Of a DNA stretch of 64,000 nucleotides, positions 42,682 to 51,681 are shown piece after piece. The DNA is from Pseudomonas sp. GL-B-19 (GTDB lineage: Bacteria > Pseudomonadota > Gammaproteobacteria > Pseudomonadales > Pseudomonadaceae), in the NCBI RefSeq assembly GCF_019956415.1, contig NZ_JAHBDK010000042.1, positions 124,001 to 188,000 on the forward strand, in the 5' to 3' direction. The translations under genes and the position numbers were made by a program. The notes under the pieces are model-generated. The model worked only from the letters and a program-made list of their open reading frames with translations, searched no databases and had not been told where the DNA came from. Within the stretch, counting starts at the first letter, position 1, and every line of letters begins with the position of its first letter.

Positions 42682-43107
42682 ATGCGTTATCTAAAAGTCA
42701 TCGCACAGGATCAAAGCGCTAACGGCCAGCCCGATACGCTGCATGTTCACTTTTATGAAGATGAACAGCTGCAGCGCGAAGCAACACAGGCGGACCTGCT
42801 GGTGCTCAAGCGCTTGGGCACGACCTATTTGAAATGTGCCTGGTACAACGCAGGCAAAGGTGAGGCGCGGCATCTACGAATTTTTGCTGAAAACACGACT
42901 GGCGACAGTACGCCGGAAACGGTGCGTCTGCATTTTCATGAAGGGACGGTCATTGCGTATAAAGCAGCTGTCCGTGATCTTGATAACGATGGGGATTTCG
43001 AAGTGATATTGAGTTCGGATGTGGATAACGATGGCCGGGCGGATCGCACGGATCGAAGGCGAGTCAGTTCGTTGGTGCGCGAGTTTTTGAAGAGTGGTTG
43101 GTGGTGA
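42682..43107 (+). CDS. Small hypothetical protein with EF-hand-like loops
   Basis: 141 residues, not recognised as a family. No signal peptide. Two related halves: TLHVHFYEDE and TVRLHFHEGT are equivalent strands about 65 residues apart. Near the C-terminus two acidic loops DLDNDGDFE and DVDNDGRAD, 14 residues apart, look like EF-hand or dockerin-type calcium sites. AGGAG (42670-42674) lies 7 nt before ATG 42682, which decides the start against upstream in-frame ATG 42628. Ends before a REP pair. Confidence 0.7.
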   Translation: MRYLKVIAQDQSANGQPDTLHVHFYEDEQLQREATQADLLVLKRLGTTYLKCAWYNAGKGEARHLRIFAENTTGDSTPETVRLHFHEGTVIAYKAAVRDLDNDGDFEVILSSDVDNDGRADRTDRRRVSSLVREFLKSGWW

Positions 43108-43123
43108 TCTGAAACCGAGTCAC

Positions 43124-43209
43124 GGCCATCGCGAGCAGGCTCGCTCCCACAGGGGGTGTGCGTCGTTGCACAGATCCAATGTAGGAGCGAGCCTGCTCGC
43201 GATGGGGCC
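43124..43209. repeat. REP pair
   Basis: GGCCATCGCGAGCAGGCTCG faces GGAGCGAGCCTGCTCGCGAT, between convergent genes. Confidence 0.85.
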
Positions 43210-43235
43210 AGCCCAAACACCACAAGCATCAAGGC

Positions 43236-44612
43236 TCACAACTGCTGCGCCAACACCTCAATCTGCTCCTGCCGCTCCGCCTGATTCAATTTCGCCTGCG
43301 GATTCAGCGACGACCACTGCGGATGCGCCCGAGCCTTGTTCAGGGCCTCGGGCAATTTGCCTTCGCGCCAGGTCTTGTCCTGCGGCGTGGCGACCTGAAT
43401 GCTGTCCATTGCCGCGTGCCCACGCGCATTCAGGGCCTGTAGCAGTTGGCGCTGACGCAATGCCAACAATCGCAGCACGCTGTCATCGATGGTCAGTTCT
43501 CGTTGGCCTTTGATCTTGCCCATTAACCGGCTGCCATAGCTGCGCGCGGTTTGCAGTGCGCCACCGGCGATCGCGCCGGCCAGTGCTGCTGCGCCAAGTG
43601 TCAGGCCGCCCACCAGCAAGTCGACTCCGGCCCCGGCTGCCGCGCCAGCCGCGATCCCGCTGCCGACCCGCACACCGAGCTGTTTCAGGGTTTCCGGGTT
43701 GAACAGATCATTGCCCCAACGGCCATCGAGCAGTGGCAGATCACTGGCCGCTGCATCCTGTGGGCGAAATGCGTAAAGCTTGAGCAGCGCTTCAACGCAA
43801 CGTTGTTCGCGCTGGCGTACGGCTTTGTGCAGTTCGCTGATGGCGTGCTGTTCCTGCTCCGCATCGCTGGCCACGCTGCGCCGGCAGGCGGCGCAATCAA
43901 TCAGCAACTCGGCAATCAGCCGCACCGCGCTTTGCTGACGGGCCAGGCGCTGGGCCTGTTGATCTGCGATCAATCGCTCAAGCTGTTCACGGGAATTTTC
44001 CAGCAGTAGCGCGAGGCTTTCATAGAGGCGACGTTCGCCATCTTCCGGCGGTGCGACGCTGTCGAAACGCACCAGGGCATGCAAGCCCAGACGCGCCAAT
44101 GCTTCACGCCAATCTGGCTCACGGTGGTGAGCGCTGCTGACGAAATTCAGCACCGGCAGCAGTGGTTTGCCGCAACTGGCCAGCACTTCCAGTTCATCGC
44201 GGTACTTGGCCAGCACCGGTTCGCGGGCATCGATCACGTAGAGGCCGGCATCGCAGGTGAGCAGTTGCCGCAACACTTTGGCTTCCTGCTCAAAGCGCTG
44301 CCGCGCTTCACTGCCCTCAAGAAATCGCGCCAGGCGTGCCGGGCCGTCGAGGCGTTCGCCGGGACGCTCCAGGCGCTCGAGGTAGTCGAGCAGGGCGATG
44401 GCGTCTTCCAGGCCAGGCGTGTCATAGAGGTCGAGCAACGGCTCGCCATCCACCGACAAGCGTGCGCCTTCGACGTGGCGCGTGGTACTGGGGCGATGGG
44501 ACACTTCGCCGAATCCGACATCACGGGTCAGCGTGCGCAGCAATGAGGTTTTGCCGACGTTGGTGTGGCCGACCACGGCCAGCTTCAACGGTGCCTTCCA
44601 GGCGTTAGTCAT
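43236..44612 (-). CDS. GTPase with DUF3482 domain
   Basis: 458 residues. G1 GHTNVGKTSLL, switch region Thr in RPSTTRHVEG and G3 DTPGLED are clear in the first 65 residues; G4 (NKxD) is replaced by LNFVSSAHH, as often in this family. Residues about 305-345 form a glycine/alanine-rich hydrophobic pair of helices (GAAAGAGVDLLVGGLTLGAAALAG). It overlaps the upstream DUF2868 gene by 8 bases (44605-44612), so both are made together, probably as one membrane-associated system of unknown role. Confidence 0.85.
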   Translation of the reverse strand: MTNAWKAPLKLAVVGHTNVGKTSLLRTLTRDVGFGEVSHRPSTTRHVEGARLSVDGEPLLDLYDTPGLEDAIALLDYLERLERPGERLDGPARLARFLEGSEARQRFEQEAKVLRQLLTCDAGLYVIDAREPVLAKYRDELEVLASCGKPLLPVLNFVSSAHHREPDWREALARLGLHALVRFDSVAPPEDGERRLYESLALLLENSREQLERLIADQQAQRLARQQSAVRLIAELLIDCAACRRSVASDAEQEQHAISELHKAVRQREQRCVEALLKLYAFRPQDAAASDLPLLDGRWGNDLFNPETLKQLGVRVGSGIAAGAAAGAGVDLLVGGLTLGAAALAGAIAGGALQTARSYGSRLMGKIKGQRELTIDDSVLRLLALRQRQLLQALNARGHAAMDSIQVATPQDKTWREGKLPEALNKARAHPQWSSLNPQAKLNQAERQEQIEVLAQQL

Positions 44613-45996
44613 GACCGGTCTCCAGCCAGTTCAGCGGTGCGCAATCGGCGAAAGGCAGCTCCAATTGTTGCAACGCCACATGCCAGTCGCCCAGTCGTTC
44701 CGCGTCCAGCGCTTCACCGGGTGGCGCTTGGAGCAGCCAGACGCGGGTGGCGCCAGCATTGCGCGCCAGTTCGGCGATCAGCGCGAGGCTGCCACGGTCC
44801 GGCGAGCGACGTGGGTCGCAAGCGATGACCAGACGCGCGGGTGGAAAGCGGCTCAATTGTTCGAGGAGTCGGTTGCGTGATTCGCGGCTGTCGAGAACGC
44901 CGGCGTTGCCCACGTTTTTCGGCAGGTGCGGCGGCCACTGGCGCAGGTCATCCAGTTCGATGGCGACCAGCAGGGCACCGTCGCTTTGCTGGTCAGTGAC
45001 ACCGCGTTCCACGCGATGAAGTTGCTCTGGCGCAGCATCGCTGATGCCCAGGCGTTCGCTGGTGGGCATCAATCGTTCGCGCAGTTGGGCATAGCCGGGC
45101 AGGTTCAGATCCAGATGCAATTTCGCTTGGCCGGTTTTCCAGCGCCACCGGCAAAACAGCATCAGCAGCAAACGCGGCAGCACCCCGTAGATCAGCAGGA
45201 CACCCACCAGCCATGCAGCCCAGGCCTGTCGAGCGCTTTCGATGTTGAGCGCGGCATCGCCGCTGGCGCGGATCATCTCCACGGTGGGCACGCTGAAGCC
45301 GAGCACGGCCGGCAACACGCCGAGGGCCTGAGTCATGGCGACGAAGGTGTCAGCGCTCAAAATGGTGGTTTCCCAGACGAAGCCGTAGCGCCGGGTGGCC
45401 ATCAACGTCAGCAGAATCGCCAGTGCGCTGAGCATCGCCAACAGCCACAGACCGTTGACCAGCATGCCGATGGCCCAGCGATTGAGTTTCTGTCGTTGCA
45501 ACAACAGCAATAGGGCCGGGGCCAGTTGCGCGGCTTTGGCATCGCGGGCCAGTTTTTCGCTGAGCCACAACCATAAGCGTCCGAGGGTGGCGCCGTTTTC
45601 GCCGGCGAAGATCAGGCTCAGCGCCCAGCTCAGCAATAGAATCAGGTTCAGCCCGAGCAGACTGCCCAAGGCCCAGAACACGTTCACCGGGGGCTGCCCG
45701 TCGCCCATCGCGGCAAAGGCCAGACCGGCGCCGCTGACCACGGCCAGCACCGCCATCACGATCAGCGCCAGTCGCGCGCCTTGCAGCCAATGTTGCAGGG
45801 CGTTGGCCAAACCATCGCGTTCGGCCAGCCATACGGCGCGACGTTGAATCCGTGTCGGCAGGTCACCGCCGGCACTGCGGGCCAGTCGGTTGGCTTCCAG
45901 GTCTTCCAGGGGGCCGGCGTGCTCTTCACGCAGGCGCACGGTTTCGGTCAGCCAGAGATTTTGCAGTCCAGTCAGTTCAGTCACGCGCGATCCCAT
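44605..45996 (-). CDS. DUF2868 domain membrane protein
   Basis: 463 residues, with membrane segments at about residues 75-95, 103-130, 175-200, 215-235 and 262-285, and a cytoplasmic C-terminal domain with a nucleotide-binding-like core (ARLVIACDPRRSPDRGSLALIAEL). The partner of the DUF3482 GTPase: the two genes overlap and usually occur together (recalled). Divergent from folA. Confidence 0.83.
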   Translation of the reverse strand: MGSRVTELTGLQNLWLTETVRLREEHAGPLEDLEANRLARSAGGDLPTRIQRRAVWLAERDGLANALQHWLQGARLALIVMAVLAVVSGAGLAFAAMGDGQPPVNVFWALGSLLGLNLILLLSWALSLIFAGENGATLGRLWLWLSEKLARDAKAAQLAPALLLLLQRQKLNRWAIGMLVNGLWLLAMLSALAILLTLMATRRYGFVWETTILSADTFVAMTQALGVLPAVLGFSVPTVEMIRASGDAALNIESARQAWAAWLVGVLLIYGVLPRLLLMLFCRWRWKTGQAKLHLDLNLPGYAQLRERLMPTSERLGISDAAPEQLHRVERGVTDQQSDGALLVAIELDDLRQWPPHLPKNVGNAGVLDSRESRNRLLEQLSRFPPARLVIACDPRRSPDRGSLALIAELARNAGATRVWLLQAPPGEALDAERLGDWHVALQQLELPFADCAPLNWLETGHD

Positions 45997-46069
45997 CGCT
46001 CCATAGAGCTGTGAGCATAACCGCTGTGGCGCTTATCGGGGTACGGATGGCTCTGGTATCCTCGTCGGC

Positions 46070-46582
46070 ATGACTAAATCACTCCCCCTCAGCCTGATCG
46101 CAGCCCTCGGTGAAAACCGCGTGATCGGCGTCGACAACAGCATGCCCTGGCACTTGCCGGGGGACTTCAAATATTTCAAGGCCACCACCCTCGGCAAGCC
46201 GATCATCATGGGTCGCAAGACCTGGGATTCCCTCGGGCGTCCGCTGCCGGGCCGGCTGAACATCGTGGTCAGCCGTCAAGTGGATCTGGTGCTGGAAGGC
46301 GCCGAGGTTTACCCGTCGCTGGAAGCTGCGGTAGTTCGCGCCGAAGAATGGGCGAAGGAGCAGGGCGTCGATGAGCTGATGTTGATAGGCGGTGCGCAGT
46401 TGTATGCGCAGGGGATGGCTCAGGCGGATCGGTTGTATCTGACGCGCGTGGCACTGAGCCCGGACGGGGACGCATGGTTTCCGGAGTTTGATTTGACGGA
46501 GTGGAAGTTGGTGTCGATCACTGAAAACCCGGCGGTGGATGACAAGCCAGCGTACAACTTCGAAGTCTGGGAAAAAGCCTAA
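46070..46582 (+). CDS. folA: Dihydrofolate reductase
   Basis: Reduces dihydrofolate with NADPH. 170 residues. Motifs: SLIAALGENRVIGVDNSMPWHLPGD with the Met20-type loop and catalytic Asp, IIMGRKTWDSLGRPLPGR for NADPH binding, and MLIGGAQLYAQG. Works with ThyA, encoded 15 kb upstream here. A REP pair follows immediately. Confidence 0.96.
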   Translation: MTKSLPLSLIAALGENRVIGVDNSMPWHLPGDFKYFKATTLGKPIIMGRKTWDSLGRPLPGRLNIVVSRQVDLVLEGAEVYPSLEAAVVRAEEWAKEQGVDELMLIGGAQLYAQGMAQADRLYLTRVALSPDGDAWFPEFDLTEWKLVSITENPAVDDKPAYNFEVWEKA

Positions 46583-46585
46583 AAG

Positions 46586-46685
46586 CATCGCGAGCAAGCT
46601 CGGCTCCTACAGGGTCAAGTGGTGTTCACACAATGTGTGTTTCACCTCAAAACCCTGTAGGAGCCGGGCTTGCCCGCGAAGAGGC
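46586..46685. repeat. REP pair with mixed units
   Basis: CATCGCGAGCAAGCTCGGCTCC on the left and GTAGGAGCCGGGCTTGCC on the right, with the loop dyad ACACAATGTGTGT. The two units differ in their tips (CGAGC versus CCCGC). Confidence 0.8.
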
Positions 46686-46705
46686 CCGCCCAGCCACCAC
46701 AAGAC

Positions 46706-48097
46706 TTAAGCGTGAGCCAACTCCGCATGCTCATCCGCATCCAGCAACTCTTTATCAGTCTGCTGCATGATCTGGCTGGTAATCGCCCCAGCCGTCATCG
46801 AACCACTGACATTCAGCGCCGTCCGCCCCATATCAATCAGCGGCTCGACCGAAATCAGCAACGCCACCAGTGACACCGGCAAGCCCATCGCCGGCAGCAC
46901 GATCAGTGCGGCAAACGTCGCGCCACCGCCCACGCCCGCCACACCGGCCGAGCTCAGCGTCACAATCGCCACCAGCGTCGCAATCCACAGTGGGTCCATG
47001 GGGTTAATGCCCACGGTCGGCGCCACCATGACCGCCAACATCGCCGGGTACAGACCGGCACAGCCATTCTGGCCAATGGTCGCGCCGAACGACGCGGCAA
47101 AACTGGCGATGGACTGAGGAATGCCCAAACGGCTGGTCTGCGCTTCAATGCTCAACGGAATCGTCGCCGCGCTCGATCGGCTGGTAAAGGCAAACGTCAG
47201 CACCGGCCAGACCTTGCGGAAGAATCGCAACGGGTTGATCCCGGCTGCCGACACCAGCACGCCATGGACCACAAACATCAAGCCCAGGCCGATGTAGGAC
47301 ACCACGACAAAACTGCCGAGCTTGATGATGTCTTGCAGGTTGGAGCCGGCAACCACTTTGGTCATCAGTGCCAACACGCCGTACGGGGTCAGCTTCATTA
47401 CCAGACGCACCAAGCGCATCACCCAGGCTTGCAGGGTGTCGATGGCGTTGATCACTTTCTGACCTTTCTCGACGTCATCCTTCAGCAATTGCAAGGCGGC
47501 GACCCCGAGGAACGCAGCAAAAATCACCACGCTGATGATCGAAGTCGGCTTGGCCCGAGCCAGATCGGCAAACGGGTTTTGCGGAATGAACGAGAGCAGC
47601 AGTTGCGGCACGTTCAGGTCGGCGACCTTGCCGGCGTAGTCGCTCTGGATGGTTTGCAGGCGCGCCAGTTCCTGGGTGCCGGCCACCAGGCCTTCAGCGG
47701 TCAAGCCAAACAGGTTGGTCAAACCGATACCGATCAACGCCGCAAGGGTGGTGGTGAACAGCAGCGTGCCGATGGTCAGGAAGCTGATCTTGCCCAGGGA
47801 CGACGCGTTGTGCAGACGGGCCACGGCGCTGAGGATCGAGGCGAACACCAGCGGGATTACGATCATTTGCAGCAGCTGCACGTAACCGTTGCCCACCAGA
47901 TCGAACCAGCCGATCGAGGCTTTCAGTACCGGGTTGCCGGCGCCGTAAACGGTGTGCAGAGACACACCGAACACCACGCCCAGCACCAGGGCGAGCAGGA
48001 CTTTTTTCGCCAGGCTCCAGGTGGTGTGACGGGTTTGTGCCAGGCCAAACAGCAGGGCGAGGAACACCAGCAGATTGAGAATCAGCGGCAGATTCAT
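46706..48097 (-). CDS. tcyP: L-cystine:cation symporter TcyP
   Basis: Inner-membrane cystine importer of the DAACS family. 463 residues, the same length as E. coli TcyP (YdjN). Characteristic C-terminal hairpin and ion-site motifs: SRSSAATIPLSIEAQTSRLG, FGATIGQNGCAGLYPAML, GVAGVGGGATFAAL, ISVEPLIDMGRTALNVSGSM. A 242-base divergent region to pchP holds its promoter; no operator identified. Confidence 0.9.
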   Translation of the reverse strand: MNLPLILNLLVFLALLFGLAQTRHTTWSLAKKVLLALVLGVVFGVSLHTVYGAGNPVLKASIGWFDLVGNGYVQLLQMIVIPLVFASILSAVARLHNASSLGKISFLTIGTLLFTTTLAALIGIGLTNLFGLTAEGLVAGTQELARLQTIQSDYAGKVADLNVPQLLLSFIPQNPFADLARAKPTSIISVVIFAAFLGVAALQLLKDDVEKGQKVINAIDTLQAWVMRLVRLVMKLTPYGVLALMTKVVAGSNLQDIIKLGSFVVVSYIGLGLMFVVHGVLVSAAGINPLRFFRKVWPVLTFAFTSRSSAATIPLSIEAQTSRLGIPQSIASFAASFGATIGQNGCAGLYPAMLAVMVAPTVGINPMDPLWIATLVAIVTLSSAGVAGVGGGATFAALIVLPAMGLPVSLVALLISVEPLIDMGRTALNVSGSMTAGAITSQIMQQTDKELLDADEHAELAHA

Positions 48098-48339
48098 AAG
48101 GACTCCAATAAGACTTGTGCTGGCTGCCTTCCTGGACAGCTGCGAACCGGGAATCCTAACAGCTTGATATCTAATGAATTAATACCGAAAACAGAGGTTA
48201 ACTGTCGTTTTTGGAATAAGGGCGCGTCGCTTACAGAGATGCAGCTGGCGCAATAGGTACGCTAACGGTCGCTGACAGACGAGGACTGTCACACATATTT
48301 GTTAGCGTCGACGTCTTTCACATTCAGGGAGAATCGTCG

Positions 48340-49395
48340 ATGAAACTCGTACCAAAATTACTGGCTGCAGCACTTTGCCTGGGCCTTGCCGGCCAGGTAC
48401 TCGCCACCGACTTGAAACACTGGCCGGCCGATCAGGCCAAGGCGCTGGACGCAATGATTGCCGCCAACGCCAACAAAGGTAACTACGCGGTGTTCGACAT
48501 GGACAACACCAGTTACCGCTACGACCTGGAAGAATCGCTGCTGCCGTTCATGGAGAACAAGGGCCTGATCACCCGCGACAAACTGGACCCCTCCCTGAAG
48601 CTGATTCCGTTCAAAGACACCGCCGACCACAAGGAAAGCCTGTTCAGCTACTACTACCGTCTCTGTGAAATCGACGACATGGTGTGCTACCCATGGGTCG
48701 CCCAGGTGTTCTCCGGTTTCACCCTCAAAGAACTCAAAGGTTATGTCGATGAGTTGATGGCGTCCGGCAAACCGGTGCCGGCCACTTACTACGAAGGCGA
48801 CGTCGTCAAAAAACTCGACGTCAACCCGCCGAAAATCTTCACCGGCCAGAAAGAGCTGTACAACAAACTGATGGAGAACGGCATCGAGGTCTACGTGATG
48901 ACCGCCGCCTCTGAAGAGCTGGTGCGCATGGTCGCCTCCGATCCGAAGTACGGCTACAACGTCAAACCGCAGAACGTCATCGGCGTGAGCCTGTTGCTCA
49001 AGGACCCGAAGTCCGGCGAACTGACCACCGCGCGCAAACAGATCACTGCTGGCAAGTATGACGAGAAGGCTAACCTCGGTCTCGAACTGACCCCGTACCT
49101 GTGGACCCCGGCGACCTGGATGGCCGGTAAACAGGCGGCGATCCTGACCTACATCGATCAGTGGAAAAAACCAGTGCTGGTCGGCGGCGACACCCCGAGC
49201 AGCGACGGTTACATGCTGTTCCACAGCGTCGACGTGAACAAGGGCGGCATCCACTTGTGGGTCAATCGCAAAGACAAATACATGACCCAGATTAACGGCA
49301 TGATGGCCACAAACGCCGCGGCCCAAGCTAAGGAAGGGCTGGAGGTTACGGCGGACAAGAACTGGGTGATCGTGAAGCCGGAAGAAATCCAGTAA
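48340..49395 (+). CDS. pchP: Phosphorylcholine phosphatase, HAD superfamily
   Basis: Periplasmic phosphatase releasing choline from phosphorylcholine. 351 residues: signal peptide KLVPKLLAAALCLGLAGQVLA, HAD motif I FDMDNTSYRYDLEE (nucleophile Asp), motif II MTAASEE, and motif III GGDTPSSDGYM, which matches the GDTPDSD-type loop of P. aeruginosa PchP (recalled). Length and motifs agree with PchP; a paralogous HAD phosphatase cannot be excluded. Followed by a REP pair and a terminator shared with ilvD. Confidence 0.8.
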   Translation: MKLVPKLLAAALCLGLAGQVLATDLKHWPADQAKALDAMIAANANKGNYAVFDMDNTSYRYDLEESLLPFMENKGLITRDKLDPSLKLIPFKDTADHKESLFSYYYRLCEIDDMVCYPWVAQVFSGFTLKELKGYVDELMASGKPVPATYYEGDVVKKLDVNPPKIFTGQKELYNKLMENGIEVYVMTAASEELVRMVASDPKYGYNVKPQNVIGVSLLLKDPKSGELTTARKQITAGKYDEKANLGLELTPYLWTPATWMAGKQAAILTYIDQWKKPVLVGGDTPSSDGYMLFHSVDVNKGGIHLWVNRKDKYMTQINGMMATNAAAQAKEGLEVTADKNWVIVKPEEIQ

Positions 49396-49410
49396 GCACC
49401 GAAGTCCTAA

Positions 49411-49500
49411 TGTAGGAGTGAGCCTGCTCGCGATAACGGAGTGTCTGTCACCATAGATGTTGCCTGACACTCCGTTATCGCGAGCAGGCTCGCTCCTACA
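49411..49500. repeat. REP pair with extended arms
   Basis: TGTAGGAGTGAGCCTGCTCG and its complement, but complementarity continues inward through CGATAACGGAGTGTC/GACACTCCGTTATCG, giving arms of nearly 40 bases, the longest of this REP type here. Confidence 0.85.
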
Positions 49501-49531
49501 GTTGATCTCCGGTGTTAGGAGGATTTTGGTC

Positions 49532-49566
49532 AAAAAAATGCCCCGCACTTGGCGGGGCATTTTTTG
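49532..49566. terminator. Bidirectional intrinsic terminator of pchP and ilvD
   Basis: Arms ATGCCCCGC (49538-49546) and GCGGGGCAT (49552-49560), with AAAAAA before and TTTTTT after, so it works on both strands. Confidence 0.93.
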
Positions 49567-49581
49567 TTCGAGGGTTAAGTA

Positions 49582-51423
49582 TTACAGCCCGTCGAGCATC
49601 GCCTTGTTGCGCACGGCACCCTTGTCGGCGCTGGTCGCCAGCAAAGCGTAGGCTTTCAGTGCGGTGGTCACCTTGCGTGGACGTTTTTCCACAGGCTTCC
49701 AGCCTTTCTGATCCTGCTCGGCGCGACGGCCAGCCATTTCTTCGTCACTGATCAACAGGTTGATCGAGCGGTTCGGAATATCGATCAGCACTTTGTCGCC
49801 GTCCTGCACCAGACCAATTGCGCCACCGGCAGCTGCTTCTGGCGAAGCGTGGCCGATGGACAGGCCCGAGGTGCCGCCGGAGAAGCGGCCGTCGGTGAGC
49901 AGGGCGCAGGCTTTGCCCAGGCCTTTGGATTTCAGGTAGGACGTCGGGTACAGCATTTCCTGCATGCCCGGGCCGCCTTTCGGACCTTCGTAACGAATGA
50001 TCACGATGTCGCCGGCCTTCACTTCGTCAGCGAGGATGCCGCGCACGGCGCTGTCCTGGCTTTCGAAGATCTTCGCGTTGCCTTCGAAGACGTGGATCGA
50101 TTCGTCGACGCCAGCGGTTTTCACCACGCAGCCGTCCAGCGCAATGTTGCCGTACAGAACGGCCAGGCCGCCTTCTTTCGAGTAAGCGTGCTCGACACTG
50201 CGGATGCAGCCGTTTTCACGGTCGTCATCCAGGGTTTCCCAACGGGTCGACTGGCTGAACGCGGTTTGCGTCTGAATGCCTGCCGGGCCGGCCTTGAAAA
50301 AGTGATGCACCGCTTCATCGTTGGTCTGGGTGATGTCCCACTTGGCAATGCCTTCGGCCAGGGTCTTGCTGTGCACGGTCGGCAGGTCGGTGTGCAGCAA
50401 CCCGCCACGGGCCAGCGAGCCGAGGATGCTGAAGATCCCGCCGGCACGGTGAACGTCTTCCATGTGGTACTTCTGGATGTTCGGCGCGACTTTGCACAGT
50501 TGCGGAACGTGACGGGACAGACGGTCGATGTCGCGCAGGTCGAAATCGATCTCGGCTTCCTGGGCCGCGGCCAGCAAGTGCAGGATGGTGTTGGTGGAGC
50601 CGCCCATGGCGATGTCCAGCGTCATGGCGTTTTCAAACGCCTTGAAGTTGGCAATGTTGCGCGGCAGTACCGATTCGTCGTTCTCGCCGTAGTAACGCTT
50701 GCACAGTTCGACGATGGTGCGGCCAGCTTGCAGGAACAATTGCTCGCGGTCGCTGTGGGTGGCCAGGGTCGAACCGTTGCCCGGCAATGCCAGGCCCAGG
50801 GCTTCAACCAGGCAGTTCATCGAGTTTGCGGTGAACATGCCGGAGCACGAACCGCACGTCGGGCAGGCGCTGCGCTCGTACTCAGCGACTTTCTCGTCAG
50901 AAGCGCTGGAGTCGGCGGCGATCACCATGGCGTCGACGAGGTCGAGACCGTGGCTGGCCAGTTTGGTCTTGCCGGCTTCCATCGGGCCGCCGGAGACGAA
51001 GATCACCGGGATGTTCAGGCGCAGGGACGCCATCAGCATGCCTGGGGTGATCTTGTCGCAGTTGGAGATACAGACGATGGCGTCGGCGCAGTGGGCGTTG
51101 ACCATGTACTCGACGGAGTCGGCGATGATCTCGCGGCTCGGCAGCGAATACAGCATGCCGTCGTGGCCCATGGCGATGCCGTCATCGACAGCAATGGTGT
51201 TGAATTCTTTGGCGACACCGCCAGCGCGCTCGATTTCGCGGGCGACCAGTTGGCCCAGGTCCTTGAGGTGGACGTGGCCCGGTACGAACTGGGTGAAGGA
51301 GTTGGCAATGGCGATGATCGGCTTTTTGAAGTCGTCATCTTTCATCCCCGTGGCGCGCCACAATGCGCGGGCACCGGCCATGTTGCGGCCGTGGGTGGAT
51401 GTTTTCGAGCGGTAATCAGGCAT
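49582..51423 (-). CDS. ilvD: Dihydroxy-acid dehydratase
   Basis: Fe-S dehydratase of branched-chain amino acid and pantothenate synthesis. 613 residues, normal length. Cluster Cys residues in CISNCDKITPGML and CPTCGSCSGMFTANSM; catalytic region GRFSGGTSGLSIGHASPEAA with the active Ser. Begins MPDYRSKTSTHGRNMAGAR. Confidence 0.96.
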   Translation of the reverse strand: MPDYRSKTSTHGRNMAGARALWRATGMKDDDFKKPIIAIANSFTQFVPGHVHLKDLGQLVAREIERAGGVAKEFNTIAVDDGIAMGHDGMLYSLPSREIIADSVEYMVNAHCADAIVCISNCDKITPGMLMASLRLNIPVIFVSGGPMEAGKTKLASHGLDLVDAMVIAADSSASDEKVAEYERSACPTCGSCSGMFTANSMNCLVEALGLALPGNGSTLATHSDREQLFLQAGRTIVELCKRYYGENDESVLPRNIANFKAFENAMTLDIAMGGSTNTILHLLAAAQEAEIDFDLRDIDRLSRHVPQLCKVAPNIQKYHMEDVHRAGGIFSILGSLARGGLLHTDLPTVHSKTLAEGIAKWDITQTNDEAVHHFFKAGPAGIQTQTAFSQSTRWETLDDDRENGCIRSVEHAYSKEGGLAVLYGNIALDGCVVKTAGVDESIHVFEGNAKIFESQDSAVRGILADEVKAGDIVIIRYEGPKGGPGMQEMLYPTSYLKSKGLGKACALLTDGRFSGGTSGLSIGHASPEAAAGGAIGLVQDGDKVLIDIPNRSINLLISDEEMAGRRAEQDQKGWKPVEKRPRKVTTALKAYALLATSADKGAVRNKAMLDGL

Positions 51424-51681
51424 GAAGCACTCCGGGCGGCTAATCAGGTATCAAAAGGGAAGTGAGCTTCTATTGACGTCTGGAACACTCAGAAATGGCC
51501 GTGTGTCCGGAAGTTGCCGATAACTTTGCGGGATCGCCGCGCGCTTCAGCTTGAGCTCATAAACCCGCCGGGGGATGACTGGCGATGAATGTCGCGATTC
51601 TACACGGCTGGCGTCAGGAGGGAATGCCGGGAAGCGTGTATCCAGTGCAGACGGAGCGTGCGGGATGACGACTGGCACGTA

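Noticed and set aside
51424..51681. Possible small gene between ilvD and the MFS gene
   Set aside because: Short open frames are present but none has a convincing ribosome site or composition; the stretch probably holds the ilvD promoter and the end of the peptide operon.
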